A stretch of DNA of 28,925 nucleotides, from assembly GCA_003427395.1 (NCBI GenBank), contig BFEA01000205.1, positions 1,845,436 through 1,874,360 of the forward strand, in the 5' to 3' direction. How positions within the stretch are numbered: position 1 is the stretch's first letter; each line of letters opens with the position of its first letter. Of the stretch, positions 17,429 to 27,707 are shown in pieces. This DNA is from Chara braunii. Taxonomy: Eukaryota; Streptophyta; Charophyceae; Charales; Characeae. Below the pieces are notes generated by a model. It made no database searches and was not told the DNA's origin. It was given only the letters and a program-made list of their open reading frames with translations. A program made the translations under genes and the position numbers.

Positions 17429-20400
17429 TCACTTTTTTTCCTCCTCCAGTCCACTCTGATGGCTTGTTTCAAACCTGTTTTCACCTTGTGCTTGATTTCC
17501 AGGAAATCTGACAGGGGACGTTTCTGGAACCGAGCTCTGTTCCTGTCCGCCCAGATCAACTTCGCACAGCACGCCAACATAACCCCACCCTTGCCTACTT
17601 TTCAAGTCCCTTGGAAGGAAACCCAGCAGTACCCATTCTTCATTCCACTCTATGCCAGTAGCTCCAGTTGCCTTCCAGTGATGTTCCCACCATCTCCATA
17701 CTCGTTTAGACGCTGGGCATTTCCACCAGAGATGCCTTGTAGATTCGAATGGCCATCTGCACCTGGGGCACTGCATATCGACTTCCATTCCTCTACTTAC
17801 CAGCCAAACAGCAGATGGTGTTACGAACAACGACAACATCCATAGGATGCTGACTTGTCTGCCGTTAGGAAGTTCCTTGAGCATTTCCCACAGCAGTTCA
17901 AATTTCGTGATCATGTCTTCCATGTCCTCCCCGAGTCCTGCTTGCCACTGCCGGATAGCGATCTCTGCTGGAGTTCTTTGGCCTTTGCCTGATTGCAGGT
18001 ACCCTGCCTTGACTGTGAGATCTGTTAGGCGGAGTAGCGAGTTTGGTTCGGGGCCTTTCCTCCAACTCCACGCCGCGGGATCTATGCTTAGTTGATTGAG
18101 GGGGACTCTTCCAATCCAGGTAAGGATCCTTGCACTCCCTACTTTCTCTGGCAGCTCTGCCACTCTTATTTGTGAGGACTCGTCCACATCATGATTGTGG
18201 TTTCATTTAACAGAGCCAATTTATTATAGTGGCATTTGCATCTCCAGCGTTCGATTCCCCCTGAACCCACTGGGTAACACCTCCATCACCTTCCATACCA
18301 CATTTGGTTCTCGTTTGCTCTCAGCTACGGACCATGTGCCAGGTGGGTCCAGGCCCGTCGGTCCTAGCAGTGCTTTCCGTTCTTCTCGGATGTCGTCAAT
18401 GAGTGTTCTCCAATGTTCCTCCACCCTCCTCAGGCCAGCAAGCTGCTCTCTGATTTCTGTGAATGGAAGCCACCCCCGCAATAGAGGAGACCAAAGATCC
18501 CTTGTTCTTGTTATCTCCCTCCTCATCCAGGCCAGTCCAAATGATCCTGTTGAGTGATCTGCTGAGAAAGGTGTATCATTGTGATCACAGATTCGCTCGT
18601 AGATTATCAAACAGCAGCTGTGCCATAACTTCATCCTTGGTCTCAGGGTGCTTCTGAACATCCGGAGGGAACCTTCGCCAGACCTTCATTATCGCGTTCC
18701 AAAATGGTGACTTTGGCCTCCTCTTGGTGAAAGAATGCATGAAGAATCCCGGCCAGACATCTTCCGGTCTCTTCAAGCCCCACTCCCTCATAAGTATCCT
18801 CTCTGCTAACTCTGCCCACTGTTCTCTCGAGCTTGCTACCGCAATCTTGTTCAGCCAGGCCCTTAACTGGGACTGATTTCTCCTGGCCGGGTCCATCAGT
18901 CCCAGTCCTCCTTGTCCCCTTGAGAATGTGAGCATCTGCCAGGCTATTTTTTATCAGGAAACCCTCTCCTTCTTTTGCCCTAGGTTTCCAGAGCAACCTG
19001 GCGAGCAGTCTCTTGATTGCAGCAAGCACTCCTTCCCCAAGCTCCCGTACCATGCAGACAAACCATAGTATCAAGAACAGCGCTGCGTTTGTGACCAGTG
19101 CTCTCCCTATGATGGAGAGGTGCCACACTGTGGCCCAAAGTTGCAGTCTTGTGGCCAACCTATGTTGCAGAATCAGTCCTTGATTCTTGTATGCTGATCA
19201 GCACTCCCAAGAATCTCTTTTCTTCTCCGGCCTCCACCCTTTTCATCCCCCATTCCATCCTCAGTTCAAAACTTTGCAGAAGGAGATATGTGGATTTGTT
19301 CCAGTTAACTGACGCTTCTGACACTCTAGAGTACTCCAGCATGATGTTCTTCAGTGCAAGCAAGGATGGCTCTGTGTTCTCACAGACGGCAAAGAGGTCA
19401 TCTGCCAGTGCCTTGACCCGACATTCAGAGTATACGTTCATTTGTAGACCTCTAATTTGCAGGTGTTTCCTGATTCAGTTAAGCAGCACTTCCATCTGCA
19501 CCACAAAGAGCAGTAGGGCTAGTGGACAGCCTTGGAGGAGGGACCTTGTTAGCTTGAAAGGCTCTGATATGTGTCCGTTTATGATGACCGAAGAGGTAGC
19601 ATGAGTGTACATTGCCACCACCCAGCGTCTGAATCCTTCGCCAAACCCCATCTTCTTTAAAGTGGTCATCACCCGACCTTGTCATAGGCCTTTTCCAGGT
19701 CCAACAGGAGTACCGCCGTGTCCAAGTCTTCTGCCTGTACGATCTACAGTACTTCGATGGCTGTGATGATGTTATTGAAGATTGAGCGTCCTTGTACAAA
19801 TGCCCCTTGATCTCCTTCAACCAGGTCCGGGAGGTGTCTGGCCAGCCGTTTTGCTAAAGTTTTGGCCAGAATCTTGTAAGATACGTTGAGTAGCGAGATT
19901 GGGCACCAATTCTTGACATCCGTCTTGTCTCCTTTCTTGAATAGCACGGTAATCATTCTATGTGTCGTTACCTCGCCTAGCCTTCCTCCAGATAGCATCC
20001 CGTTTTAATAGTTCCACCATTTCCGGTCCCAATAGGCTCCAGTGCTTTCCATAGAACTCTATTGTCAAACCATCGATGCCTGGGGACTTCCCTCTTGCCA
20101 TCTCCTGCAGTGTCTGTGTGGTCTCCTCCATTGTGATTGGTATGTCCAGATCCACGCGTGCGTCCACCAAAAAGGCCACTTGCATGTCTTCCCACATGTC
20201 GGATGTCTCCGACAGATCTGTGTCCAACTCATCTTGTGGTCGTCTGGTTGTCAGTATATCCTTAAACTACAGTTGGGCATATGAGAGCATGCCTGCTGCA
20301 GTGGAAGCCAACGTGGCCGCCTTATCAAAAGGGTGTCTCAGCGCGATCATCTGCTGCTGCATTCGTCTTGGCTGCAGTTTCTGGAAAGTTTCTTTAGTCA

Positions 20401-21559
20401 TCTTGTCCTGTGTTTCAATCCCCTTCTCCTTCAACACTTTTGTCCATCTTCTCTCCTTTTCTACTTGGATTTCTTCCCATTCTTGCACTCTTCTTTCTCT
20501 CTCCTTTTTTTTGCCCATACCAGTTCAGATATTGGGTGGCTCTCCATTCTTTCCTCTGCTACTTCCACTGCCCTTCTGCACTCCACTTCTTTTATGTCTC
20601 GTGATCTTGCCAGGATCCGCGCTCTTATGCTTAGGATGTTTGAGGCTATTAGTAGCCCGCTGTCCAGCCAGTCTGCTGTTGATTGGAAGTATGGTTTTGC
20701 AGATTGCCATTCCTCCATATGTTGTTGCACCCAATCGCCCAGGCTTGGATCCTCCAGATAACTGCGTGTTCAACCGGAAAAACCCTTTGCCTCTCTCTCA
20801 ATACTTGATTGCAGCCTGATTTCCACGACCACCGTTTTTTTTTGTGATCTGAGAGTGGGTTGCAAATGTGCCTCACTCCAGTCACCCCTCCCATAACCTG
20901 TTCACTTACTAAAAACTTAGTAAAAAGTAATCCAATCTCCTCGTTGTGACTGTTTGTCTTTCTGGATGTCTGTGTGACACCCACGTGTATCCTGCTTCGT
21001 CCGGTTCCAGCAGCCTGAACGGGTATGAGAGCGTTAACTCTGTACTCAGTTCCAGGAGGGTTTGTGCATCTCTTCTGTCTGCGTACTTAGAGCCTTGCTT
21101 GAGCGCGTCATCCAGTGACAGATTCCAGTTACCTGCGATTATTAATTTTTCCACCTTTGGAATCCTCTGCATCAGTTTTGCCAGAAACCTGGCCCTTCCT
21201 GCTGCATCTGTTGGGGCATAGATGGTCATGATAGCCCAGTCTTCCCGACCCACCTCAATGCGCATCCATGCCCATCTGCCCCAGATGTCTGCTTCTGCCT
21301 CCAGAACTTTGGCTTGTACGTCTCTCTGAAGTAGAATGCCTACTTCCCCCCTTGTGCCTTGTGTCGGTGCCCATATTTGCGGGCCATCCCACTGGTTCCC
21401 TAGTTCTCCCACCCTCTCCTCATTCAGTTTTGATTCCTGCACTAGAAGACAATTGATCTTCCATTCATGCATCCAACTCTTGATTCTTCTCCTCTTCTCC
21501 CTCCCTCCTGTGTCTCCCAGTCCCCTCACATTCCATGTCGCTACCCTCAGCTTATCCAT
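17429..21559 (-). pseudogene. LINE ORF2 (APE endonuclease + reverse transcriptase + zf-RVT), multiply frameshifted
   Basis: The ORF starts MDKLRVATWNVRGLG at 21559. The endonuclease shows the N-terminal Asn, VQESKL (E42), YAPTD (114-118), LDYFLLS and, after a shift, LSDHKPV. The catalytic GDxN box reads GNWN (codon 144, 21128-21130). The RT follows in pieces: GKSPGIDGLTIEFY (near 20,090), NWCPISLLNVSYKILAKTLA (near 19,900; the usual WRP is WCP), GDQGAFVQGRSI, a frameshifted LLDLEKAYDK block (near 19,700), QGCPLALLLF and ALADD (19397-19408; the usual aromatic before ADD is Leu). A zf-RVT knuckle, CPRC-x8-H-x4-C, lies at about 17,717-17,770. The enzyme would nick target DNA and copy the LINE RNA at the nick. 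At least five frame breaks and altered active-site residues make this copy inactive. Confidence 0.8.
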
Positions 21560-24295
21560 ATATTCCTGTTTCTTCTTCCGCTCTTTGTTGGATGGGGGGG
21601 GTTGCTGAGTGGGTCGCTGTTGTTTCCGGACTGACGTATTGTTGCAGCTTCCACTTGAGAGTGTGCTCTGGATCGTCCTCTTGAGCAGCCTACGGAACTC
21701 CCTCTCGATGAATTTGTCTGTGATGCTGTGCTCCAGTTCTTTGTCAGGCTGTTTGAGATGAACAACGAGTGAAGATTCTCTTCCTCCAAGAGTTTCTCAT
21801 TCAAGTTCAGCAAGATGAGAGTGCTGATGCCTGCGACCACCAGAATTTGCTCCAATTCTTGAGAGTTTCGTTCTCTGACAGTGTCCATATGGAACCAGTG
21901 TATGCCAGCTTGGGTTAACGTGCCTGCAATTTCAGGCTGGATCTGCGCGTCCATCAGCGGAGAGTAGAACTTGCAATACCCCGGTGCTGTTTCACAAATC
22001 ATACTAATCATTGATGAGTATGGGATGATTCTCGCTCATACATGCTCCCCATATAGCTCTCTGGTCTTCTGCATAATCATCGTCGGGGTCGGTGCTCTGT
22101 CCACCTCTGCGGATGGGATCACTGATTGCCCCTCATCATTAGCCATGGCTAAGAAGTACATACCTTTGGGAGACATTGTGCACATCAGAGGCACTAAGAC
22201 TCGTGAAACTGTTTCCACTTGACTCCTTTGCAATACTTCTGTTTGATGTCTCTCTTCGAGGCAGTATCGTTGTACCGTGCCTCCACCTCCTTTTGCTGAA
22301 CTTCCCATCGATTCTGATCTCACTGCCCCGGGTTGTCCCACAGTCCCTTTCTCGCCTTGCCATTCACTTCCCATGCGTAATCTTGATTGGGAGGAGATTC
22401 TGGATCTGGAGAGGTCCATTTGGACTCCTTCCTCTTGCCTGGCCTCTGGTTGAGCAGGCCCCTGCTGGTTTTCCGTTTCCTCCCTTCCAGATGCCCCCCT
22501 CCTAACTGCTCGACTCGATTCTCTTCTCCAACTTTCTGTGTTTTGTTGTGCTTCATCTGCCCATGATCTCCAGGCTGCTTCCCTTCGTGATCTCCATGGT
22601 AGAGTTTCCAGTTCCCGCCCGTCTTGTCGTGCAGATGGGATGGATCTCTGACCGTCGGACTGTGATTCTGCCCACGCCCTCCAGTTGTAGCCTTCCTCTG
22701 CATACATGGGCTGTGGGCCGCCTGGGTATGCCGGGTGCAATTCAAAGTGTGCTAATTCCGGGTTCCTTCCGTGTGTTTTCAACGGATCCAGGTACCGCGA
22801 GTGCGCAGGCTGCTGGTCCGGAGTAATTCGAAATCGGAGGTTGGGGTCTTCCGGATGCCTCGGTCTTCGATTGTGTTCGAAGGTCGTACCTGTGTCTGTG
22901 TATCTTGGTTCGAGATGGGGTTGCCAACTACCGATAGGCACACCTTCAAGAGCATTCCAGTCTGGCATTAGAGTTGGGTAGCCGTACTCCTGTGTCTGGC
23001 GCCTGTTGTCCTGGTGCGCTTGCATTCCACCAGTTTCTTCGAGTATTGTTGCTGGGACATGTGTCCTTCTCCATGGACCATCAGCTCTTGAGTGATGTGC
23101 ATTCCTCCTCAGACCTCTGCTCTGGCTCAAGTAACTGGCTGAAGGTTGGAGGCTGTCTCCCCATCTTCTGCTTCCATTCGGTTTCAAGTCTTGCATGTTA
23201 TAGGCTTCATATCTCTCTGAGTCTCCCCCATTTGCCGTTCTTCTGTTATCTTCGTGTTGATAGATCTGGTGAACTTGCCCTCCTGTCCTCACTGCCTCCT
23301 CCCTGTTCTCCACCCCCAGCCTCCCCAGGGGTTGCAGATATTATCTGTAGCATTCTTTGTGGCCTCCTGCTCTCTCCCCGCCCTGTCTGCCTCTCAGATC
23401 TTCTTGGCGAGCCCTTGGGCAATTCTCTTCTGTGTGGTAATACCACTTACTGCCATACACCCCCAGCGATGGAAGGTGGATTCAGACACTGGGTGTATGG
23501 GGTGACTAATTCCAACCCGCCGGCCCCCTGGGGAGGCGGGGGGTGTATGGGTTGACTAATTCCACCTTCCATCGCTCTCCCCTATGGGATTGTATTACTA
23601 GTTCATCGCCAATCCGGGCCCTGGATTCTGGAGGCATATCCAGCTTCACATTCATAAGCTTCGGCCTTGAGGGGTCGAACTGAGGTGGATGCATGTGGAT
23701 GGTTTCACCGAACATCTTGGTCACTGCGCTCTTCAGGTAGTAGTATGCATCCAAGGGAACTCGCAATTCTAGTATCCAAAAGTTTGTCTTAGCCTCCTGC
23801 AGTCTCAGCCATTTTCAGCTCCAGCTTGGGCATCCATGGCTTGAGCAGGGCTACATACTCCTTCCCGGGCATCTCGAGTTTCGCTTCTCGTTTCCTTATC
23901 ATCCATTCCGCTACTTCTTTGGACTTTGCTACGTACGAAATTACGTTTGGGCTCTCAAATTTTATCCTTCTCCTTCCGGTTTTTGGGTGGAAACTTCGTG
24001 TTGCGGCCCATTCGTCTCCGTAGGCCCGAACCAGGTCTTCCTTCACTGATCTCAACAATAGCCTTGTCTTCCCCTGGAATACAATTATGATGGTTCTTTC
24101 TCGTAGCCACTGTTCCTTTATCTCGTCAACTGCTTCATTCACCACAAATCTTCTTCCTTCTTCATCCTCCACCACCCCCCCCACGTCCAGGTCATCCGGA
24201 CACGTTCCTTCGTCGTAGCATCTACCTACGGACTCCCGGACTCGTGCTTCGTCTCCTCTGGGGTCTGGGGGGATCGGTGGTCTGGTTCGCTCCAT
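21547..24295 (-). pseudogene. LINE ORF1 (RNA-binding/chaperone-type protein), frameshifted and with an internal stop
   Basis: The ORF starts MERTRPPIPPDPRG at 24295. The frame runs to about 23790 (ending MAETAGG), then shifts by one base and continues as TNFWILELRVPLDAYYYL, FGETIHMHPPQFDPSRPKLM and GERWKVELVNPYTP. This resembles the DUF4283/RRM-like ORF1 domain of plant LINEs (inference from pattern). A rearranged block of about 110 bp interrupts it at 23465-23576. WYYHTEENCPRA follows; this is the H-x4-C half of a CCHC zinc knuckle whose two leading Cys positions now read Val and Ser. The remainder is a Gln/Arg/Ser-rich, probably disordered region, broken by a single in-frame TGA at 22036-22038 (likely once CGA), after which the same frame continues to the stop at 21547-21549. 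Its role would be to bind the element's RNA with ORF2. Confidence 0.7.
23465..23576. repeat. Perfect 16-bp inverted repeats enclosing a 50-bp direct duplication in ORF1
   Basis: AGCGATGGAAGGTGGA (23465-23480) and TCCACCTTCCATCGCT (23561-23576) are perfect inverted copies. Between and over them, GGGTGTATGG followed by TGACTAATTCC occurs twice with a 50-bp interval (23491 and 23541). A GC-rich palindromic centre (CCGCCGGCCCCCTGGGGAGG) lies between. It disrupts the ORF1 frame. Confidence 0.75.
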
Positions 24296-26103
24296 CCTTC
24301 CTTCTTCTCCACACTCTGGTCCGCCTTATGGAGTGTCAAGACTACTTCCTTTCCAGCTGATCCGGAGTTCGACCTTTGACACTCGATTGCTCGGGGTTTT
24401 CGTCTAATAATCCCTGTTTTCTTCTAATAAGCACTCGATGTAGCTGCCTAGACTTCTACCTTCTCTGGTCGCTATCCGAGGTAAAGAGCACCCTCTAATA
24501 GCAGGTTACCTCAATCACTGTTCATCTCTGCGTATCGCATACAGATCAAAGGTGAGTACTTCTTCTTCGAGGTGATGGTATTTCAGAGCGTTTTTGCTGA
24601 TCCCCCTCCGACTCCGACAGGGGGAAAGCTCTCCCCCCTGGATCCTCCTCTATTCCCTTCTTCCTTTTACCTCAGGCCTTCTGCTTATATCTCCTTTTTC
24701 CGTGAGAGGGAATCTCTACTCACATTTTCCATATTCTCTGGACCCAGCGTGACTACCCACTTAATTCTTAATTTTCCGGTGGAAGCAGTTCCCCGCCCTC
24801 CTCCTTTACCGTCGACCGGCCGCTACTACTAGGGACTCAGAAGTTACCAATCTGAGTGCAATCCTCTAACTCGGTGAAGCTTCTTCGGCGGTAATTCGAC
24901 TCTCGACTGCTCGATTGCCTGCACCTCATTTGCCCTCTAATCTGTCGTGATAAAGGGCATGGATGCCCACCTCCTCTCCTTACTCAATGGATTCAGACCA
25001 GGTTCTCAGAATGGCGTTAACCCGGCGTTAATTTCTCACGTTTCCTTAGTCTCGTTAAACCTGCTCCGCTTCAATTTACCCTGCGGGCAAGTTCGAGACC
25101 CTGTCTCGATAAAGTTTTGCAGACAGAAAATTCCAGAAATTCCACATTCAGCAAAAACGAGTACTTCGTCTACCCTCCATTTGTCGTGGTATTCGACTTA
25201 GTTGCCCATCTCCTCTCCGTATATGAATGAGTTGGTTCAGCCGGGGTCTCAAAACTGTCATTTCCTAGGCTATCGCAGTAACTTCCATTCCCTTATCCTT
25301 GCTTGGGGACAACAAGTCGGGATTTACCTCTACCGTACGTCGAGACACTCAAAGATAGCATGAATTCACTCTTCTATCTTGGGAAGATTGCTTTGGTTTC
25401 CCTTCTATCCTCTGCTGCTCTGCAATCTTGTTCCTCGTCTGCCCTAACTCTCGACATGATTCAGCGGTAGAGACAACATTTACCCTCTTCTGCTCCAGTA
25501 AGCAAGGACTTTGATCATACGTTCTGGCAATGGTTATGACAATGGCTTCTCTGTGCCACGTGGTAACTCCTAAGTTCCTAACCTATCGGTGGTGGTGGAC
25601 TGTTCTGATGGGCTGTGCGATTGAGGGTGGAACCTCAGCTCGCGTAGTGGAGCGTGCAAGCCCATCTCCCACTTCCCGTCGTGGCGGCGGGATGGGCGGG
25701 TGAACAGCGCTCCGCGCACAGCACGGAGCGACGGCGGTAACGGAGCGCTACGCTACCTGCCCCGTACCAGCGCTCTGGAGCACTCCGGGAAGGATCTCCT
25801 TTGTTGTTTTTCACAGTCGCACCCGCAGTTTTATTTTTTGAGACGCTGCGAGTTCGGGCTTACAACAGCAACAACAACAACAACAACCAAAAAAAATAAA
25901 ATAAAATAAAAATCATCTCCGATTGGATCGTACGATCTGATGGCTGGATGGCACCATCTTTCTCGCACAAATGTTTTCTATCATTTCTTTCAGTTTATGC
26001 ACTGCTCCACACTGGTCACACGGATGCAGTGAAGTCTTATCCTCTGGCTACCGGTAGTGGAACCATGGTCCCGGAAAGGACAAAGTAAAGTTGGCCAAGA
26101 ATC
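24296..26103. other. Presumed LINE 5' region and flank, no gene recognised
   Basis: No family-like ORF. The first part is pyrimidine-rich on the + strand. A GC-rich patch with repeated GCGCT/AGCGC words lies at about 25,690-25,790. (AAC)n passing into (AAAAT)n follows at about 25,862-25,911. The (AAC)n/(AAAAT)n tract could be the tail of a + strand retroposon, but I could not show its body. Confidence 0.4.
25862..25911 (+). repeat. (AAC)n / (AAAAT)n A-rich microsatellite
   Basis: Repeated ACAACA units are followed by AAAATAAAATAAAATAAAAA. It has the character of a retroposon tail. Confidence 0.8.
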
Positions 26104-26129
26104 AGTGTGACCGGGATTTCGGGAGGGTT

Positions 26130-26163
<34 letters not shown>

Positions 26164-26176
26164 TGTGACCGGGATT
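26104..26176 (+). mobile_element. Minimal retro-insertion with 15-bp target duplications
   Basis: AGTGTGACCGGGATT occurs at 26104-26118 and again at 26162-26176. Between the copies are 16 bases (TCGGGAGGGTTGTTTT) and a run of about 27 A. A perfect duplication around a poly(A)-ended insert is the hallmark of target-primed reverse transcription of a very short or 5'-truncated RNA. Confidence 0.75.
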
Positions 26177-26566
26177 ATAGAAGGTGACATTACCAAATGT
26201 TCAGCTTCGCTGCGTCACAAGGTGGTCCTGTGAATTCTTGAGGACGAAATTGCTTGTAGAAAACTTGTGAACTTAGTCTGAAAATCCTGAAGTAAAAAAA
26301 CAAAAACAAAAAAAAAAGCAAAAATAAAATAAAAAAGAAGTGTTGGTCCCAATGGCTTGGCACCCAGTGACAGGGCGAAGAGGTCCCAGGATCAGAAAAC
26401 ATGTAGTTTTTAATAATAATAATAAAAAAAAAGTGGATGGAAGAAAAAAGGAAACCAGCATCACCCAAACATCGGTACGACTCAAGCTCTTACGTTCACG
26501 TCGATCAATTTAAATTTTAAAAACAAAAAACAAGGCCCCAGATCAAGATCAGACGCCCCTCCCCAA
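26177..26566. other. A-rich non-coding stretch
   Basis: It has several A-rich tracts, including (AAT)n at about 26,411-26,425. AGGCCCCAGATCAAGATCAG at about 26,533 is a first copy of the sequence that follows the U6-like core at 26,597. No gene is recognised. Confidence 0.45.
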
Positions 26567-26601
26567 ACACGGAACAATACAGAGAAGACTAGCATGGCCC
26601 C
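26567..26601 (+). ncRNA. U6 snRNA-like fragment (pseudogene/chimera)
   Basis: GGAACAATACAGAGAAGACT followed by AGCATGGCCCC matches the most conserved core of U6 snRNA, including the ACAGAGA box (26579-26585) and the AGC triad (26591-26593), with about two differences over 31 bases. After GGCCCC the U6 sequence stops and AGATCAAGATCAGATGCCCC follows. A related sequence (AGATCAAGATCAGACGCCCC) also precedes the core. The U6 5' stem and 3' half are missing or unrecognisable. This is a retro-derived fragment, not a working gene. Confidence 0.6.
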
Positions 26602-26729
26602 AGATCAAGATCAGATGCCCCTCCCCTACTGGACTGCCCTTTTTTCTTTTCTTGAAAACAAAAAACACGACATGAGGGAAACGAGGTGGGGTGATATGAG
26701 CACCTCCGCCTAGTATCCTTCCGTCGGGT

Positions 26730-26778
26730 GCTTCATTCTATTGGTGGGGAGCAGCACCTGCTGCAAATCGGGTCCAGA
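26730..26778 (-). repeat. Two-hairpin retroposon 3'-tail repeat, copy 3 (inverted)
   Basis: On the minus strand it reads TCTGGACCCGATTTGCAGCA then GGTGCTGCTCCCCACCAATAG, matching the + strand copies at 10680, 28436 and 28869 with a few differences. Confidence 0.65.
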
Positions 26779-26826
26779 TTCCCGTATGCCATTTTTGCCC
26801 TACTCCAAATCTGGCGGGAAAATCAT

Positions 26827-27088
26827 GACTCTGGGTCAGGGACGAGGGCAATCACCCATGGACACTCTCCCACGGAGGTAGGAGATGGCTCTCATGGATC
26901 AAGCATGGAATCTGGAGAGTAAGAGAAATTTGGGATGAGGAAAGGAAAAACTGGATGGAAGAAATAGTGCTGAAAGGCTGGCACCACAGCGATGTAAACC
27001 GGCAGAAGATCATACAAAGCATCCCACACAGTTGGAAAGAATTACTCGAGGAGGAGTTCCATGGAAACTGGGAGAGTGGGGAGTTTTA
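26827..27088 (+). pseudogene. Fragment of a second LINE ORF2 (region between RT and zf-RVT)
   Basis: The frame just after TGA 26824-26826 reads LWVRDEGNHPWTLSHGG, then WLSWIKHGIWRVREIWD, then VNRQKIIQSIPHSWKELLEE, and ends in TAA at 27086-27088. The order W...GI..V.D(E)..., a variable loop, then I...IP..WK..L resembles the segment downstream of the RT in L1-type LINEs. It is on the opposite strand to the large LINE and not obviously the same copy. There is no start codon, so it is a remnant. The family match is from pattern memory only. Confidence 0.45.
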
Positions 27089-27223
27089 AACCACCAGTAC
27101 CTTTCCCAGCTATCAATGAAGAAATACTGGTAGCAGAACAGTCTTCCTTTCTACAAAAACAAAAAAAAACAAAAAAAGAAATAAAAAAAAAGAAATGAAA
27201 AGGAATTTCAAAGCACATTCTTT

Positions 27224-27225
<2 letters not shown>

Positions 27226-27287
<62 letters not shown>
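27226..27287 (+). repeat. (GA)n microsatellite
   Basis: A perfect GA dinucleotide run of about 31 units. Confidence 0.97.
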
Positions 27288-27288
<1 letters not shown>

Positions 27289-27395
27289 GGGGCCTGTGTT
27301 TTACATATGATTTTCTTTGTTAACAGGAGAATCATACTGATCATGTAAAACAAAGACCCTTAATACAGGCGATCCTAAGTGCAACGAAGTTGCCT

Positions 27396-27654
27396 CTACC
27401 AAGAAAATTTGGAAACGCCTACTCTCTCTCTCTCAGCTCTCTCCCTCTCTCTCTCTCTACCAAGAAAATTTGGAAACGCCTACTCTCTCTCTCTCAGCTC
27501 TCTCTCTCTCTCTCGAGAGAGAGAGAGAGAGAGAGAGAGGCTACCAAGAAAATTTGGGAACGCCTACTCTCTCTCTCTCAGCTCTCTCCCTCTCTCTCTC
27601 TAGAGAGGGAGAGAGCTGAGAGAGAGAGAGAGAGGGAGAGAGCTGAGAGAGAGA

Positions 27655-27705
<51 letters not shown>
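27396..27705. repeat. Three-copy 61-84 bp tandem array ending in a CT/GA inverted microsatellite
   Basis: CTACCAAGAAAATTTGGAAA followed by CGCCTACTCTCTCTCTCTCAG starts at 27396, 27457 and 27541. The second unit has gained a CTCTC-GAGAG palindromic insert. After unit 3, TCTCTAGAGA opens a long GA tract that flips back to CT at about 27657 and runs to 27705. Large perfect hairpins are possible. Confidence 0.85.

Positions 27706-27707
<2 letters not shown>

Larger units (their letters stand above)
17429..24295 (-). mobile_element. Decayed L1-like LINE (non-LTR retrotransposon)
   Basis: Read on the minus strand it has ORF1 (24295 to 21547) and ORF2 (21559 to 17429: APE endonuclease, reverse transcriptase, zf-RVT knuckle). 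This is the layout of plant-type L1 elements. Limits are given as the coding extent. The untranslated ends probably extend further, 5' possibly towards about 25,700, but no target duplication could be fixed. Frameshifts, stops and lost catalytic residues show that the copy is dead. Confidence 0.85.

Noticed and set aside
17302-24023. Plus-strand ORFs across the LINE
   Set aside because: Shadows of the minus-strand LINE ORFs; their translations show no family motifs.
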